This document shows positions 1-6,892 of a stretch of 64,000 nucleotides of DNA, piece by piece (position 1 is the first letter of the stretch; the number at the start of each line of letters is the position of its first letter). A program made the translations under genes and the position numbers. Under the pieces are notes generated by a model. The model saw nothing but the letters and a program-made list of their open reading frames with translations. It was not told the origin of the DNA and ran no database searches. Source of the DNA: a virus; the IMG/VR virus record IMGVR_UViG_3300022602_000039, positions 1 to 64,000 of that record. The stretch is one strand, 5' to 3'.

Positions 1-141
1 CATATAAAACCGACTAACACTTTTGATTTGACTGATATAAAACAACAAAAGCAATGCTTTCACTATACCAATCTAAGACCTCTTTGGGCCACAGATAACT
101 TATCTAGACCTAAGAATGGCAGTGATACTATCGATCGTTAA
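1..141 (+). CDS. HNH homing endonuclease, C-terminal part
   Basis: This is the open 3' end of an HNH gene whose 5' part lies outside the window. It encodes the conserved C-terminal block of the HNH family repeated in this window (HIKPxNTFDL, then CFHYTNLRPLW, then RPKNGSD). The histidine and the CFHYTNLRPLW segment belong to the HNH zinc-finger-like catalytic fold. Its stop overlaps the 3' end of the convergent minus-strand gene. Confidence 0.85.
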   Translation, partial: HIKPTNTFDLTDIKQQKQCFHYTNLRPLWATDNLSRPKNGSDTIDR

Positions 142-397
142 TAGCTTTGAGATTATCTTGATAGATTAGTAAAGCTTGAATAATAGCATCTAGATTGCAG
201 TTATCAAAAAGAATCTTTGTACAAGGTTGCGGATTCCTATCAAAGTGACACGGGTCAGTATCCTGGATAGCAAACTCTGACCAATCCTCAGGATTATCAT
301 AATGAGGTCGAATGTAAAGAATCTGATTACATTCGTGAGCATCATTCTCAAAAAGCTCGACTTGGACAGTACTTATAATTCTATTTCTAGTTCGCAT
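128..397 (-). CDS. hypothetical early protein (family A, copy 1)
   Basis: Function not recognised. The 89-residue product is a paralogue of the gene at 9542-9817 (shared STVQVELFE, EWSEFAIxDTDPxHFDRNP and FDNCNLDxII segments). A longer ORF upstream exists, but the start at 397 is chosen because TTGCTT-N17-TACTAT lies exactly 6 nt before it, the geometry seen at dozens of starts here. Its last codons come from the 3' end of the flanking HNH gene. Confidence 0.75.
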   Translation of the reverse strand: MRTRNRIISTVQVELFENDAHECNQILYIRPHYDNPEDWSEFAIQDTDPCHFDRNPQPCTKILFDNCNLDAIIQALLIYQDNLKAINDR

Positions 398-403
398 ACA
401 TAC

Positions 404-432
404 ATAGTAATACATTTTCATTATGAAAGCAA
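404..432 (-). promoter_or_regulatory. early-type promoter, leaderless spacing
   Basis: TTGCTT, 17-nt spacer, TACTAT, then 6 nt to the ATG at 397. The paralogous copy at 9824-9852 keeps the same arrangement. Confidence 0.7.
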
Positions 433-442
433 GAAAAAAAGG

Positions 443-533
443 CCTCCGAAGCACTATTGTCTGTCATGAGCAATAAACTTACCTATAACTATGGTCACAG
501 GAAAGGTGCTTCGGAGGTATAAATATATATGTC
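443..533 (+). ncRNA. structured leader of HNH cassette 1 with mini-ORF and internal late promoter
   Basis: The arms CCTCCGAAGCAC (443-454) and GTGCTTCGGAGG (506-517) pair perfectly over 12 bp. Between them lies a mini-ORF (466-522, 18 codons) starting with the same GTCATGAGCAAT block as the HNH gene itself. TATAAATA (518-525) follows the second arm and points at the HNH start. Five other cassettes keep the fold with different arm sequences, which supports an RNA structure. Readthrough RNA would contain the hairpin, while RNA started at the octamer would not. Confidence 0.75.
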
Positions 534-1349
534 ATGAGCAATCAAACTACCACACAAGAACTCTCTAAAAATAATAAAAGTAAAGATAGAAATAGAGATT
601 ATTACTTACGTAATAAAGAGAAATTAGCAGCTGCAGCAAAAGAACGCTATATCAACAATAGAGAAAGCCGTTTAAAGTACGGTAAAGAATATTACTCAAA
701 AAATAGAGATAAACAAATAAAGTCTTCTACTGACTGTTATAAACGAAATAAAGAAAGACGCCTAGATCTAGCAAAAAAATGGTACCAACAAAATAGAGAT
801 GAGCAAAGAGCAGCTGCAATAGCTAATCATGAGAGAAATCGGGATAAACGTTTAGCACAAATGAAAATATACTGTGCTGAATATAAGAAATCCGGCAGAC
901 AGCGAGCGAAGCATAACGAATATTATAGTAGGAATAAAGAGCGAATTAAAGAATACACCCAAAATCACAGACTCGTTAATAAAGAAGAGATAAGCAAAAG
1001 ATTTAAATATAGGCGAACAAATGACTTACACTTTAAAATGGTTGGTATACTAAGATGTAGATTATTTGCAGCTTTAAGAAAACAAAAAACAAATAAAGAT
1101 ATCAAAACATTAGAATTATTAGGTTGTACTATTGAGGATTTTGTACAATATATTGAAAGACAATGGTTACCGGGTATGAACTGGGAAAACCATACAAGTA
1201 ACGGATGGCATATTGATCATATAAAACCATGCAACACGTTTGATCTAACCAATATAGAAGAGCAAAGGAAATGTTTTCATTATACTAATCTAAGACCTCT
1301 TTGGAGCTTTGATAATAGGTCAAGGCCGCATGATGGTAGCGATGTCTAA
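534..1349 (+). CDS. HNH homing endonuclease with basic YYxxNKE repeats
   Basis: The N-terminal ~150 residues are lysine/arginine-rich repeats of the type YYxxNKExxxxxxKEYY, probably for DNA contact. The C-terminal ~70 residues form the HNH domain (WHIDHIKPCNTFDL then EEQRKCFHYTNLRPLW). It stands alone between two minus-strand phage genes. TATAAATA lies 8 nt upstream of the ATG, suggesting late expression. The target site is unknown. Being free-standing and opposite to its neighbours fits a selfish homing gene. Confidence 0.88.
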   Translation: MSNQTTTQELSKNNKSKDRNRDYYLRNKEKLAAAAKERYINNRESRLKYGKEYYSKNRDKQIKSSTDCYKRNKERRLDLAKKWYQQNRDEQRAAAIANHERNRDKRLAQMKIYCAEYKKSGRQRAKHNEYYSRNKERIKEYTQNHRLVNKEEISKRFKYRRTNDLHFKMVGILRCRLFAALRKQKTNKDIKTLELLGCTIEDFVQYIERQWLPGMNWENHTSNGWHIDHIKPCNTFDLTNIEEQRKCFHYTNLRPLWSFDNRSRPHDGSDV

Positions 1350-1355
1350 AACACT

Positions 1356-1739
1356 TCAAGCTTCTTCTGAAAGAACCTTTTGAGCACAAGCTATGGCATC
1401 ATCAAGGTTATCAAACTCTTGACAATTTACAATCCACTTTGAAGGCTTTCTTCCTCTTCCTGCTACCTCTCTTCCACAATTATCAAGGATAAGAATCTCA
1501 CCAAGAGAAAACACAGGAAGTCTTACATCAATAATATCTTCTTTCGAGAGACCATCATTCTCTTCATCATCATAGACATCATAGAACCTATAAGCTTTGT
1601 AACCACAAGCATTAGCCATAGTCATATTATCTTCTTCTTTTTTTCTGTCTCTTACAAGAAGATCATCATACTTGTTCCCATCTTCGATATGCTTAGGAAC
1701 CCAAGTAATAACTCCAAATGTGTAATCTTTATTCTTCAT
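1356..1739 (-). CDS. hypothetical early protein (family B, copy 1)
   Basis: Function not recognised. It is a 127-residue acidic protein, paralogous to 14602-14976 (both start KDYTFGVITWVPKHIEDGNKYDD and share ANACGYKAYRFYD and FDNLDDAI). A promoter sits 6 nt before the ATG. The gene ends GAA GCT TGA, so its stop lies in what was the -35 box of the next promoter, now cut by the HNH cassette. Confidence 0.8.
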   Translation of the reverse strand: MKNKDYTFGVITWVPKHIEDGNKYDDLLVRDRKKEEDNMTMANACGYKAYRFYDVYDDEENDGLSKEDIIDVRLPVFSLGEILILDNCGREVAGRGRKPSKWIVNCQEFDNLDDAIACAQKVLSEEA

Positions 1740-1745
1740 GCCTTT

Positions 1746-1774
1746 ATACTATATGGATCCTTAGGACACTTCAA
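1746..1774 (-). promoter_or_regulatory. early-type promoter, leaderless spacing
   Basis: TTGAAG-N17-TAGTAT-N6-ATG(1739). The TGA inside TTGAAG is the stop codon of the upstream gene at 1771. Confidence 0.8.
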
Positions 1775-2265
1775 GCTTCTTCTTCTCCAAAGAACTTTAG
1801 ACCTTTGAGTTCTGCTAATGACTTTGCTGCTTGCTTTACTATTATAGTATTAAAAGATTCATCTTCAGCCTTTCCATATCTAAGATAAAGAGCTTGGAAC
1901 AGAGTTGCCAATCGAATAGCTTCATCTCTCTGTTCTTCTACTTTCTTCAACTCATCTCTCTCTTTAAGATACTTCAAACAGATTTGAGGAACAAACCTAC
2001 CAAGATCCTCTACTTCAGCATTCAAGTTAATATAATCAGAGACTTCATTCCACTGATTCATGACCTTTAGAGCTTCTTCTTTCCATTGTCTTAGCTCTTT
2101 ATTTGCATCTCTCAGATCATTAATCTCCCTCTCATCCTCTTGAGTCTTTACCCACAGAGCATCTTTCTCTAGCTTCAAAGCTTCAAACTGTTCAACAAAA
2201 CTCTTCATCTCTTGAACATCTTTTTTGATCTGTTTATGATCTTCTTTAATAAAATTGTGAATCAT
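1771..2265 (-). CDS. coiled-coil early protein
   Basis: Function not recognised. The 164 residues are mostly predicted coiled coil (runs of K/E/L heptads). The N-terminus matches 15933-16319, and the middle and C-terminus (ALWVKTQEDEREINDLRD, then GRFVPQICLKYLKERDEL, then AAKSLAELKGLKFFGEEEA) match 15008-15808, so the family is assembled from shared modules. The start follows a TTGAAT-N17-TAGACT-N6 promoter. Confidence 0.78.
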   Translation of the reverse strand: MIHNFIKEDHKQIKKDVQEMKSFVEQFEALKLEKDALWVKTQEDEREINDLRDANKELRQWKEEALKVMNQWNEVSDYINLNAEVEDLGRFVPQICLKYLKERDELKKVEEQRDEAIRLATLFQALYLRYGKAEDESFNTIIVKQAAKSLAELKGLKFFGEEEA

Positions 2266-2271
2266 TATTAC

Positions 2272-2300
2272 AGTCTATAGAGATTCTAAGGACAATTCAA
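2272..2300 (-). promoter_or_regulatory. early-type promoter, leaderless spacing
   Basis: TTGAAT-N17-TAGACT-N6-ATG(2265); the -35 box overlaps the 3' end of the upstream gene. Confidence 0.75.
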
Positions 2301-2526
2301 GCTTTTTAATTTTATCCCTTAACTCTTTATTTACATCTCTCAGATCATTTATAATCCTCTCATCCTCTTGAGTTTTGACCCACAGAGCATCTCTTTCCAG
2401 CTGAACATCCTTTAGAGTCTTTGTCAATACAGACACAGACAACTCCAAATCAATATCATCATTCATATTCTTTATAGTCTCTGCTCCTCTAAGGATTTGA
2501 TTTATCTTATCTTGGTATCCAATCAT
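2275..2526 (-). CDS. coiled-coil early protein (MIGYQDKIN family)
   Basis: An 83-residue protein, function not recognised. Its first ~20 residues (MIGYQDKINQILRGAET) are shared with 3948-4385 and 15008-15808, and the ALWVKTQEDER module is shared with 1771-2265. The start overlaps the upstream stop (TAATATG), so it is co-transcribed with the genes from 2870 downward. Confidence 0.72.
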   Translation of the reverse strand: MIGYQDKINQILRGAETIKNMNDDIDLELSVSVLTKTLKDVQLERDALWVKTQEDERIINDLRDVNKELRDKIKKLELSLESL

Positions 2527-2527
2527 A

Positions 2528-2764
2528 TTAATACCCCATATTAAGCTCTTGTGCCTGTTTAGTTAACTCATTTAAAGATTGCTTCTTTAGAATTCTCTCA
2601 AACCTATCCCAATCTGTCTCATAGATTCCAGAACCTCCATCCTCTCTTACTAGAACAGTTTGACCATAAATGAAGCTACACCAGAGTTTCTTCTCAACAT
2701 CATTGAGGATGCTGAAGATGTCTTCTTCTCTATAATGAGGATAGGGTTCTTTAATGAGTTCCAT
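2528..2764 (-). CDS. hypothetical early protein
   Basis: A 78-residue protein, function not recognised. Its C-terminus (ELTKQAQELNMGY) matches the end of 28718-28990, so the two are distant paralogues. It lies directly downstream of the small membrane protein gene at 2766-2870 and probably shares its promoter. Confidence 0.72.
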   Translation of the reverse strand: MELIKEPYPHYREEDIFSILNDVEKKLWCSFIYGQTVLVREDGGSGIYETDWDRFERILKKQSLNELTKQAQELNMGY

Positions 2765-2765
2765 T

Positions 2766-2870
2766 TTAGATATGCTTAAAACAAATTACTTCACCAGAGA
2801 TCAGATAATAGACATAGAGTGCTGCAATAGTTGCAATGACTGTATAAAAAAGGTTTTTAAGTTGTTTCAT
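2766..2870 (-). CDS. small membrane protein, 34 aa (copy 1)
   Basis: It encodes a basic N-terminus (MKQLKNLF) followed by one hydrophobic helix (YTVIATIAALYVYYLIS). It is almost identical to 15810-15914. The canonical promoter TTGACA-N17-TATAAT sits exactly 6 nt upstream. Probably a host-membrane effector; this is inferred only from size and position. Confidence 0.75.
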   Translation of the reverse strand: MKQLKNLFYTVIATIAALYVYYLISGEVICFKHI

Positions 2871-2876
2871 AATCTT

Positions 2877-2905
2877 ATTATATATGCTTTAGGAGGAGGT
2901 GTCAA
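2877..2905 (-). promoter_or_regulatory. consensus sigma70 promoter, leaderless spacing
   Basis: TTGACA-N17-TATAAT, a full match to both consensus hexamers, 6 nt before the ATG at 2870. The spacer starts CCTCCTCCTAAAGCA, shared with about ten other cassettes. Confidence 0.88.
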
Positions 2906-3029
2906 GAAAAGAATTTTTACTAAAATCTATTGTTTTTACTGATGAGTAAAAATTCATGTTTTCAGTAAACAATAAACTAGTTATATCACAGTAAACTAGG
3001 TAGATTTACTGTTACAAAGAGATTTACTA
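2906..3029. repeat. cluster of TTTACT/AGTAAA motifs
   Basis: A 124-nt gene-free stretch with at least six copies of TTTACT or its complement AGTAAA. They include a perfect 8-bp hairpin (TTTTTACT-GATG-AGTAAAAA) and paired CAGTAAAC and GATTTACT copies. It could be an operator or iteron-like site, or a hairpin at the end of the gene at 3030. Confidence 0.5.
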
Positions 3030-3254
3030 TTAAATTTCCTTTAATTGTTTGAGAATTTCTTTTTCTCTGTCCATAAGATCTTTCTTCTTTTTTAAGACTG
3101 CACTTGGACTGATGGAAAAATCTGCATCATGTGATGGATTTTTAAGCATCTTAAGCTTACTTTTTATCTGCATTAACTCACTATGTAAATCAGTCTTATT
3201 AGTAGATTCCATAATACTCTCAACTAAATCATCAAACTTCATATTATTTTTCAT
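3030..3254 (-). CDS. small protein with capsid-targeting-like N-terminus
   Basis: A 74-residue protein, function not recognised. It begins MKNNMKFDDLVESIM; the MKFDxLxES block recurs at 10156, 14000 and 16571. The LVE-S step resembles T4 prohead-protease sites, and the block resembles T4 internal-protein capsid-targeting peptides (inference). The rest is lysine-rich and helical. Canonical promoter 6 nt upstream. Confidence 0.7.
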   Translation of the reverse strand: MKNNMKFDDLVESIMESTNKTDLHSELMQIKSKLKMLKNPSHDADFSISPSAVLKKKKDLMDREKEILKQLKEI

Positions 3255-3260
3255 AATCTT

Positions 3261-3289
3261 ATTCTATATGCTTTAGGAGGAGGTGTCAA
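3261..3289 (-). promoter_or_regulatory. early-type promoter, leaderless spacing
   Basis: TTGACA-N17-TAGAAT-N6-ATG(3254). TTGACA carries the stop codon region of the upstream gene at 3286. Confidence 0.85.
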
Positions 3290-3675
3290 GCTTTTTCTTC
3301 AAACTTTCTGGTATTGACAACTGTGTGCTGTGCATTAGCTAATTGCTTTTCAATTTCAAGTCTCATTTTTGCTTCTTTATCAGCACCTTTAACTTTTTGC
3401 TTTTCTGCTTCTTCTAAATCTTTAACACTTATCCACTCAGCCTCTACACCATAATCCCAACCATCTCTATATCCAGCTTCATATCCTTTTATCCAGATAC
3501 TATATTTTAACCAAGGCATTCTAAAACCAAATTCTATAGGTCCAATTTTAAATAATCCAAAATTTGCATACCTAGTATAGTGACATTCAAACTCCACTTT
3601 ATCGGTAATGATGTTCTTAAAACCAGCCCACTTAAAAGTGAATAATGGTGATTTATGTAATTCAAATTTATTCAT
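3286..3675 (-). CDS. hypothetical early protein
   Basis: A 129-residue protein, function not recognised. It is rich in aromatic residues in its first half (FTFKWAGFKNI, GPIEFGFRMPWLKYSIWIKGYEAGYRDGWDYG) with a charged helical C-terminus. The start at 3675 rather than 3711 is chosen because the promoter lies 7 nt upstream of it and would be inside the longer ORF. Confidence 0.7.
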   Translation of the reverse strand: MNKFELHKSPLFTFKWAGFKNIITDKVEFECHYTRYANFGLFKIGPIEFGFRMPWLKYSIWIKGYEAGYRDGWDYGVEAEWISVKDLEEAEKQKVKGADKEAKMRLEIEKQLANAQHTVVNTRKFEEKA

Positions 3676-3682
3676 TGTTCCT

Positions 3683-3711
3683 ATGGTATATGTTTTAGGA
3701 GGAGATGTCAA
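3683..3711 (-). promoter_or_regulatory. early-type promoter
   Basis: TTGACA-N17-TACCAT with 7 nt to the ATG at 3675. Confidence 0.75.
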
Positions 3712-3883
3712 GCTTCTTTATGATAATTTCAAAGATATCTTCGTAACTTGGTGTATCAATAAAAAACGAATTTGCTTTATCGCCTTTTCTGTATACAAAA
3801 GTGCTTGATTGATGACAATCACATAAAGTGTCAAAAATCAATTCTTTTATATCCTCTTCAGTAAATTTGTTTTCTTCGTTCAT
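3695..3883 (-). CDS. hypothetical early protein, 62 aa
   Basis: Function not recognised; acidic N-terminus. The frame runs through the downstream promoter and ends LDISS at the TAA in its spacer, not at the TGA in the -35 box. Its own promoter is degenerate: relative to the family cassette about 7 nt around GCATATAG are missing, leaving TTGTCA with no well-spaced -10. Confidence 0.65.
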   Translation of the reverse strand: MNEENKFTEEDIKELIFDTLCDCHQSSTFVYRKGDKANSFFIDTPSYEDIFEIIIKKLDISS

Positions 3884-3947
3884 AATCTTATTTTTTAGAA
3901 GGAGGTGACAAGAAAAATATTAAAAGGTATATTCAAAATGCCTTAAA

Positions 3948-4385
3948 CTACTCATTGTGGTTGTTTTCTTTGCTGTCAATATACTTTATAATCAATTCTC
4001 TTATTGCATCATCTGTACCTTTGCAAAGCTCTAAAATATCTTCATCAAGGTCTTCTCTATTATTTCTTTTGATACTGTTGTCTTTAGAAATCTCTTGTTC
4101 CATATTGTTTCTTTCTGTGTATAATTTGTACCACTTCTCATTCAGCTCTGGATCAATAGCATTTCCATATTCAAGAGCATCTATAATAGCATTAAAATCT
4201 CCATGACCAGCAGCATTAGCTATAGTCTCCAATGCATCAATAATCTTATTTTCATATATTTTATCCATAGCAACCTTATTATAGTGCTCCTTATCTTCTT
4301 CTGTTAAATTAGGTCTATTTGTCATATTCTTTATAGTTTCTGCTCCTCTAAGGATTTGATTTATCTTATCTTGGTATCCAATCAT
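3948..4385 (-). CDS. hypothetical early protein (MIGYQDKIN family)
   Basis: A 145-residue protein that shares the MIGYQDKINQILRGAET N-terminus with 2275-2526 and 15008-15808 but has a different body (acidic, helical). Function not recognised. It follows the small membrane protein gene at 4390-4518 by 4 nt, so it is probably co-transcribed. Confidence 0.72.
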   Translation of the reverse strand: MIGYQDKINQILRGAETIKNMTNRPNLTEEDKEHYNKVAMDKIYENKIIDALETIANAAGHGDFNAIIDALEYGNAIDPELNEKWYKLYTERNNMEQEISKDNSIKRNNREDLDEDILELCKGTDDAIRELIIKYIDSKENNHNE

Positions 4386-4389
4386 GGTA

Positions 4390-4518
4390 TTAATGAGTTA
4401 AAAATTTCCAATAGGCTAATGCTTTGATTAATTGAAAAGTAATTCCAATAAAAACTAATAAAAAAAGAACAGTCAATACAAATGATATATGTATAATGTC
4501 TTTGGTACTCTTCTTCAT
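4390..4518 (-). CDS. small membrane protein, 42 aa
   Basis: It encodes a charged N-terminus (MKKSTKD), one long hydrophobic helix (ISFVLTVLFLLVFIGITF) and a short tail. Canonical promoter 6 nt upstream. Confidence 0.7.
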   Translation of the reverse strand: MKKSTKDIIHISFVLTVLFLLVFIGITFQLIKALAYWKFLTH

Positions 4519-4524
4519 ATTCTT

Positions 4525-4553
4525 ATTCTATATGCTTTAGGAGGAGGTGTCAA
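4525..4553 (-). promoter_or_regulatory. early-type promoter, leaderless spacing
   Basis: TTGACA-N17-TAGAAT-N6-ATG(4518); the TGA in the -35 box is the stop of the gene at 4550. Confidence 0.85.
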
Positions 4554-5020
4554 GATCTAAATTGTTGAACACCAAATTTAGCTTCTTTAAGTTCTTTTAA
4601 AAATCTTGGATGAATATAACTAATTGATTTGTCTGGATAACATGATTCATCCTCATACTCTGCTCCACATTCAAAACAATAAGGAATTAAGTATTTGGTT
4701 TTAGATTCTAGTTTTTTGATTTCTTCCTTAAGTTCTGTATTCTCTTTTATAAGAGTCTTTCTGTCATATTCAAGTTCATGAACACTACATTGAGCACCAA
4801 ACTTTGAATTATCTAGTTCTTTCTTAAGCCTTTCAATTTCCTTTTCAAGCTCAATATTCTTGAAAATAGATTTAACAATGGCTTCTGCATATTGTTCTAA
4901 TTTATTCTTATCTCTAGACATCATATCACACTCTTTTTTTATAATTTCTATGATAGCATCATCAATATTTTTAGTTAAAAATAGAATTTCTTCATCCAGT
5001 TGATCAGTTTTGTTGTTCAT
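4550..5020 (-). CDS. coiled-coil protein with CxxC pair
   Basis: A 156-residue protein, function not recognised. The middle is a strong coiled coil (EKEIERLKKELDNSKF, KENTELKEEIKKLESK), followed by CFECGAEYEDESC, a possible metal site. The start at 5020 is preferred because it overlaps the stop of the upstream 42-aa gene (ATGA). Confidence 0.7.
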   Translation of the reverse strand: MNNKTDQLDEEILFLTKNIDDAIIEIIKKECDMMSRDKNKLEQYAEAIVKSIFKNIELEKEIERLKKELDNSKFGAQCSVHELEYDRKTLIKENTELKEEIKKLESKTKYLIPYCFECGAEYEDESCYPDKSISYIHPRFLKELKEAKFGVQQFRS

Positions 5021-5145
5021 ATTTTGGGAATGTGGCAAACAATCTCAGCAAAAATCCAAGCCGATCCAGCGATAAGAAACATAATTATCGACGCTGTAAG
5101 AGCAAGGACAATAGCCCCGCCGCAAAAGGTTAAAAAATTTTTCAT
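5017..5145 (-). CDS. small membrane protein, 42 aa
   Basis: It encodes MKNFLTFCGG followed by a long hydrophobic segment (AIVLALTASIIMFLIAGSAWIFAEIV). The stop overlaps the next start (ATGA), indicating an operon. Confidence 0.65.
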   Translation of the reverse strand: MKNFLTFCGGAIVLALTASIIMFLIAGSAWIFAEIVCHIPKI

Positions 5146-5150
5146 TTTTT

Positions 5151-5297
5151 TTACACTATCTTTCTCCAAGAAGTGATGATATTTGTAACTTTTTTATATT
5201 TTATACCATCAATGATGACCTCTTTTGCATCACCAGCGATCATCTGAAAATCATCTTCACAGAATTCCTTATGGGTTGCATCTATTTTCTTTTTCAT
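5151..5297 (-). CDS. hypothetical early protein (EDDF family, copy 1)
   Basis: A 48-residue protein with the core EDDFQMIAGDAKEVIIDGIKYKK and ending ITSWRKIV. Homologous to 23660-23818 and to the remnant at 6076-6387. Function not recognised. Promoter 6 nt upstream. Confidence 0.75.
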   Translation of the reverse strand: MKKKIDATHKEFCEDDFQMIAGDAKEVIIDGIKYKKVTNIITSWRKIV

Positions 5298-5303
5298 ACC
5301 TTT

Positions 5304-5332
5304 ATACTATATGGATCCTTAGGACACTTCAA
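5304..5332 (-). promoter_or_regulatory. early-type promoter, leaderless spacing
   Basis: TTGAAG-N17-TAGTAT-N6-ATG(5297). Confidence 0.8.
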
Positions 5333-5334
5333 GC

Positions 5335-5544
5335 TTAATAATCCCCTGCATCAAGTTCTTCATCCTTTCCTTCAAGACAAATACTATCAATCTTTACAGG
5401 TGCATCATAGACATAATCCTTAGCTAACTCTCTCAAGAGTCTAAAACAAGCTTTACCTAATTCTGGGCCTTTAATATCATCATCAACATCCATCACTTCA
5501 TCCATCTCAATGACAACTCTACCTTGTATTCGAATTGATTTCAT
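5335..5544 (-). CDS. hypothetical early protein (family C, copy 1)
   Basis: A 69-residue protein, paralogous to 14373-14570 (MKxIRxQGRVVIExDExMDVxDD, then ELAKxYxYDAPVxID). Function not recognised. The start overlaps the upstream stop (TAATATG). Confidence 0.75.
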   Translation of the reverse strand: MKSIRIQGRVVIEMDEVMDVDDDIKGPELGKACFRLLRELAKDYVYDAPVKIDSICLEGKDEELDAGDY

Positions 5545-5545
5545 A

Positions 5546-5623
5546 TTAATAAAGATTCTCTAGTCCCCAAGGATCATCTTTTGAATTCCATAAAGGAATC
5601 GAATCATATTCTTCTTTAGTCAT
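5546..5623 (-). CDS. tiny ORF, 25 aa
   Basis: MTKEEYDSIPLWNSKDDPWGLENLY. No Shine-Dalgarno site. Its stop overlaps the next start, which is why it is kept as a probable translated peptide. Confidence 0.45.
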   Translation of the reverse strand: MTKEEYDSIPLWNSKDDPWGLENLY

Positions 5624-5640
5624 ATTATTTTAATAGAGTT

Positions 5641-5811
5641 CTATTGATGTTTTTCAATCTCTTCATTCAACCATTCCACTTGTAAAGATAAAAAATCTAC
5701 ATATTCTTTACTTGTAATTTTTTCATTTGCAAAAAGCTCATAAACAGGAGCTATAGCATCTTCAATCTGGGTACTAACATTATCAAATACTTTTGTAAAT
5801 TGTTTATTCAT
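5641..5811 (-). CDS. hypothetical protein, 56 aa
   Basis: Helical acidic protein (TKVFDNVSTQIEDAIAPVYEL, then VEWLNEEIEKHQ). Function not recognised. A TAGAAT box lies 9 nt upstream but without a clear TTGACA. Confidence 0.55.
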   Translation of the reverse strand: MNKQFTKVFDNVSTQIEDAIAPVYELFANEKITSKEYVDFLSLQVEWLNEEIEKHQ

Positions 5812-5831
5812 GATTTTTATATTCTATATGC

Positions 5832-6044
5832 CTAACTCATTTTTTCTACATATGTATGATAATACTCTAACAAATTAAGATATTGCTTTGAGCTATAATT
5901 GTATTTGTCATTGATTGGTACAATTATAAAATTGAAGTCTTTAAACTTAACAGCTTTTTTAAAGTATTCTTCAAATTCAGTTAAAGCAATGTCAGTTAAT
6001 TTTAATATTGATTGTTTTGTTATGTCTGTTAGTATTTCATTCAT
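5832..6044 (-). CDS. hypothetical early protein, 70 aa
   Basis: Function not recognised. Helical first half and an aromatic C-terminus (YLNLLEYYHTYVEKMS). Canonical promoter 6 nt upstream. Confidence 0.68.
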   Translation of the reverse strand: MNEILTDITKQSILKLTDIALTEFEEYFKKAVKFKDFNFIIVPINDKYNYSSKQYLNLLEYYHTYVEKMS

Positions 6045-6050
6045 AATCTT

Positions 6051-6079
6051 ATTCTATATGCTTTAGGAGGAGGTGTCAA
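6051..6079 (-). promoter_or_regulatory. early-type promoter, leaderless spacing
   Basis: TTGACA-N17-TAGAAT-N6-ATG(6044). The TGA in the -35 box ends the upstream EDDF-family frame. Confidence 0.85.
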
Positions 6080-6387
6080 GAAATCTTTCTCCAAGAAGTA
6101 ATTGTCTGAGTAACCTTTTTGTATTTGACTCCATCAATGATAACCTCATTAACATCTCCAGAAATGATTCTTTGAAAATCGTCCTCACAGATGTATTCTG
6201 ATTTGATTTCCTTTTTAGGTTTATCCACAGCATTACCATAGACCTTAGCATGACCATAGACCAGAGCATTACCATAGACCTTAGCATTACCATAGACCCT
6301 ATCATTACCATAGACCCAAGCATCACCAGAGACCTCAGCATTACCATAGACCCAAGCATCACCAGAGACCCTATGATGGTTCCGATA
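6076..6387 (-). pseudogene. EDDF-family protein fused to VYGNA hexapeptide repeats, no start codon
   Basis: The frame directly after the stop at 6388 reads RVSGDAWVYGNAEVSGDAW and continues as VYGNAK-type hexapeptides, then the EDDF domain (EDDFQRIISGDVNEVIIDG, ending ITSWRKIS). This hexapeptide pattern is known from left-handed beta-helix or bactofilin-like phage proteins. No ATG, GTG or TTG opens the repeat; the first start-like codon is a GTG just before DKPKKE. Either the 5' part was lost, or the upstream TAA is read through. Confidence 0.6.
6230..6385. repeat. 18-bp tandem repeat (8-9 units)
   Basis: Units of the form AGCATTACCATAGACCYW, with variants AGCATCACCAGAGACC and ATCATTACC. On the minus strand each unit encodes one hexapeptide (VYGNAx or VSGDAx). 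The unit length is a multiple of three, so the array can change length without changing frame. Confidence 0.85.
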
Positions 6388-6852
6388 TTATGTGAATATA
6401 AGACGCTTAACCGATGCTTTGCAGTTAACCGCATACGGGCAATCCCTGCAAGCTCTATTATTATTGAGATAGATATCAGGTCGAATGCATGTGCCATTTT
6501 CCGTGCATTTAGTTACTTGCTCCGGTGAATCCTTTAAAAAGACCTCACGAGAAACATATGGTTTGAGAGTTGGAATACTATAGATAACCTCTCCCTGTTC
6601 GTTAGTCTTCTTGTGAAGCTTAACCTTCCGAACCTTCTTCTCCTTGATAGGTTTTGCAGGCTTGGAAGCACTAATACACTTCCGACACTTAAACTCGTCG
6701 AGAAGACTCCAAAGAGTACCGAACTTTTTAATCCGATTCTCGAGATTACTTCCGAACATCGTAACGTCGGTTTCGCATTTATTGCACTGAATCTTCTTAT
6801 TGATAAGATGACCGGTCTTCAGGAAGTGTTCTTGTTGTTCTTTATTTTTCAT
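6388..6852 (-). CDS. zinc-ribbon-like early protein
   Basis: A 154-residue basic protein with three Cys pairs: CNKC (near residue 23), CRKC (near 57) and C-x6-C with CRDCPYAVNC near the C-terminus. It probably binds metal and perhaps nucleic acid (inference). Promoter 6 nt upstream of the ATG. Confidence 0.75.
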   Translation of the reverse strand: MKNKEQQEHFLKTGHLINKKIQCNKCETDVTMFGSNLENRIKKFGTLWSLLDEFKCRKCISASKPAKPIKEKKVRKVKLHKKTNEQGEVIYSIPTLKPYVSREVFLKDSPEQVTKCTENGTCIRPDIYLNNNRACRDCPYAVNCKASVKRLIFT

Positions 6853-6858
6853 ACTATT

Positions 6859-6887
6859 ATTATGGCTGGGTTAAAAGGAAATTACAA
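6859..6887 (-). promoter_or_regulatory. early-type promoter, leaderless spacing
   Basis: TTGTAA-N17-CATAAT-N6-ATG(6852). Confidence 0.72.
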
Positions 6888-6892
6888 GCAAA

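Noticed and set aside
6230-6385. Short regular repeats as a CRISPR array
   Set aside because: Units are contiguous 18-mers without spacers and encode hexapeptides; no cas genes are nearby.
6063-6497. Open frame rich in SMVML repeats across the 18-bp array
   Set aside because: It is the out-of-frame reading of the array; the VYGNA frame has the recognised protein pattern and joins the EDDF domain.
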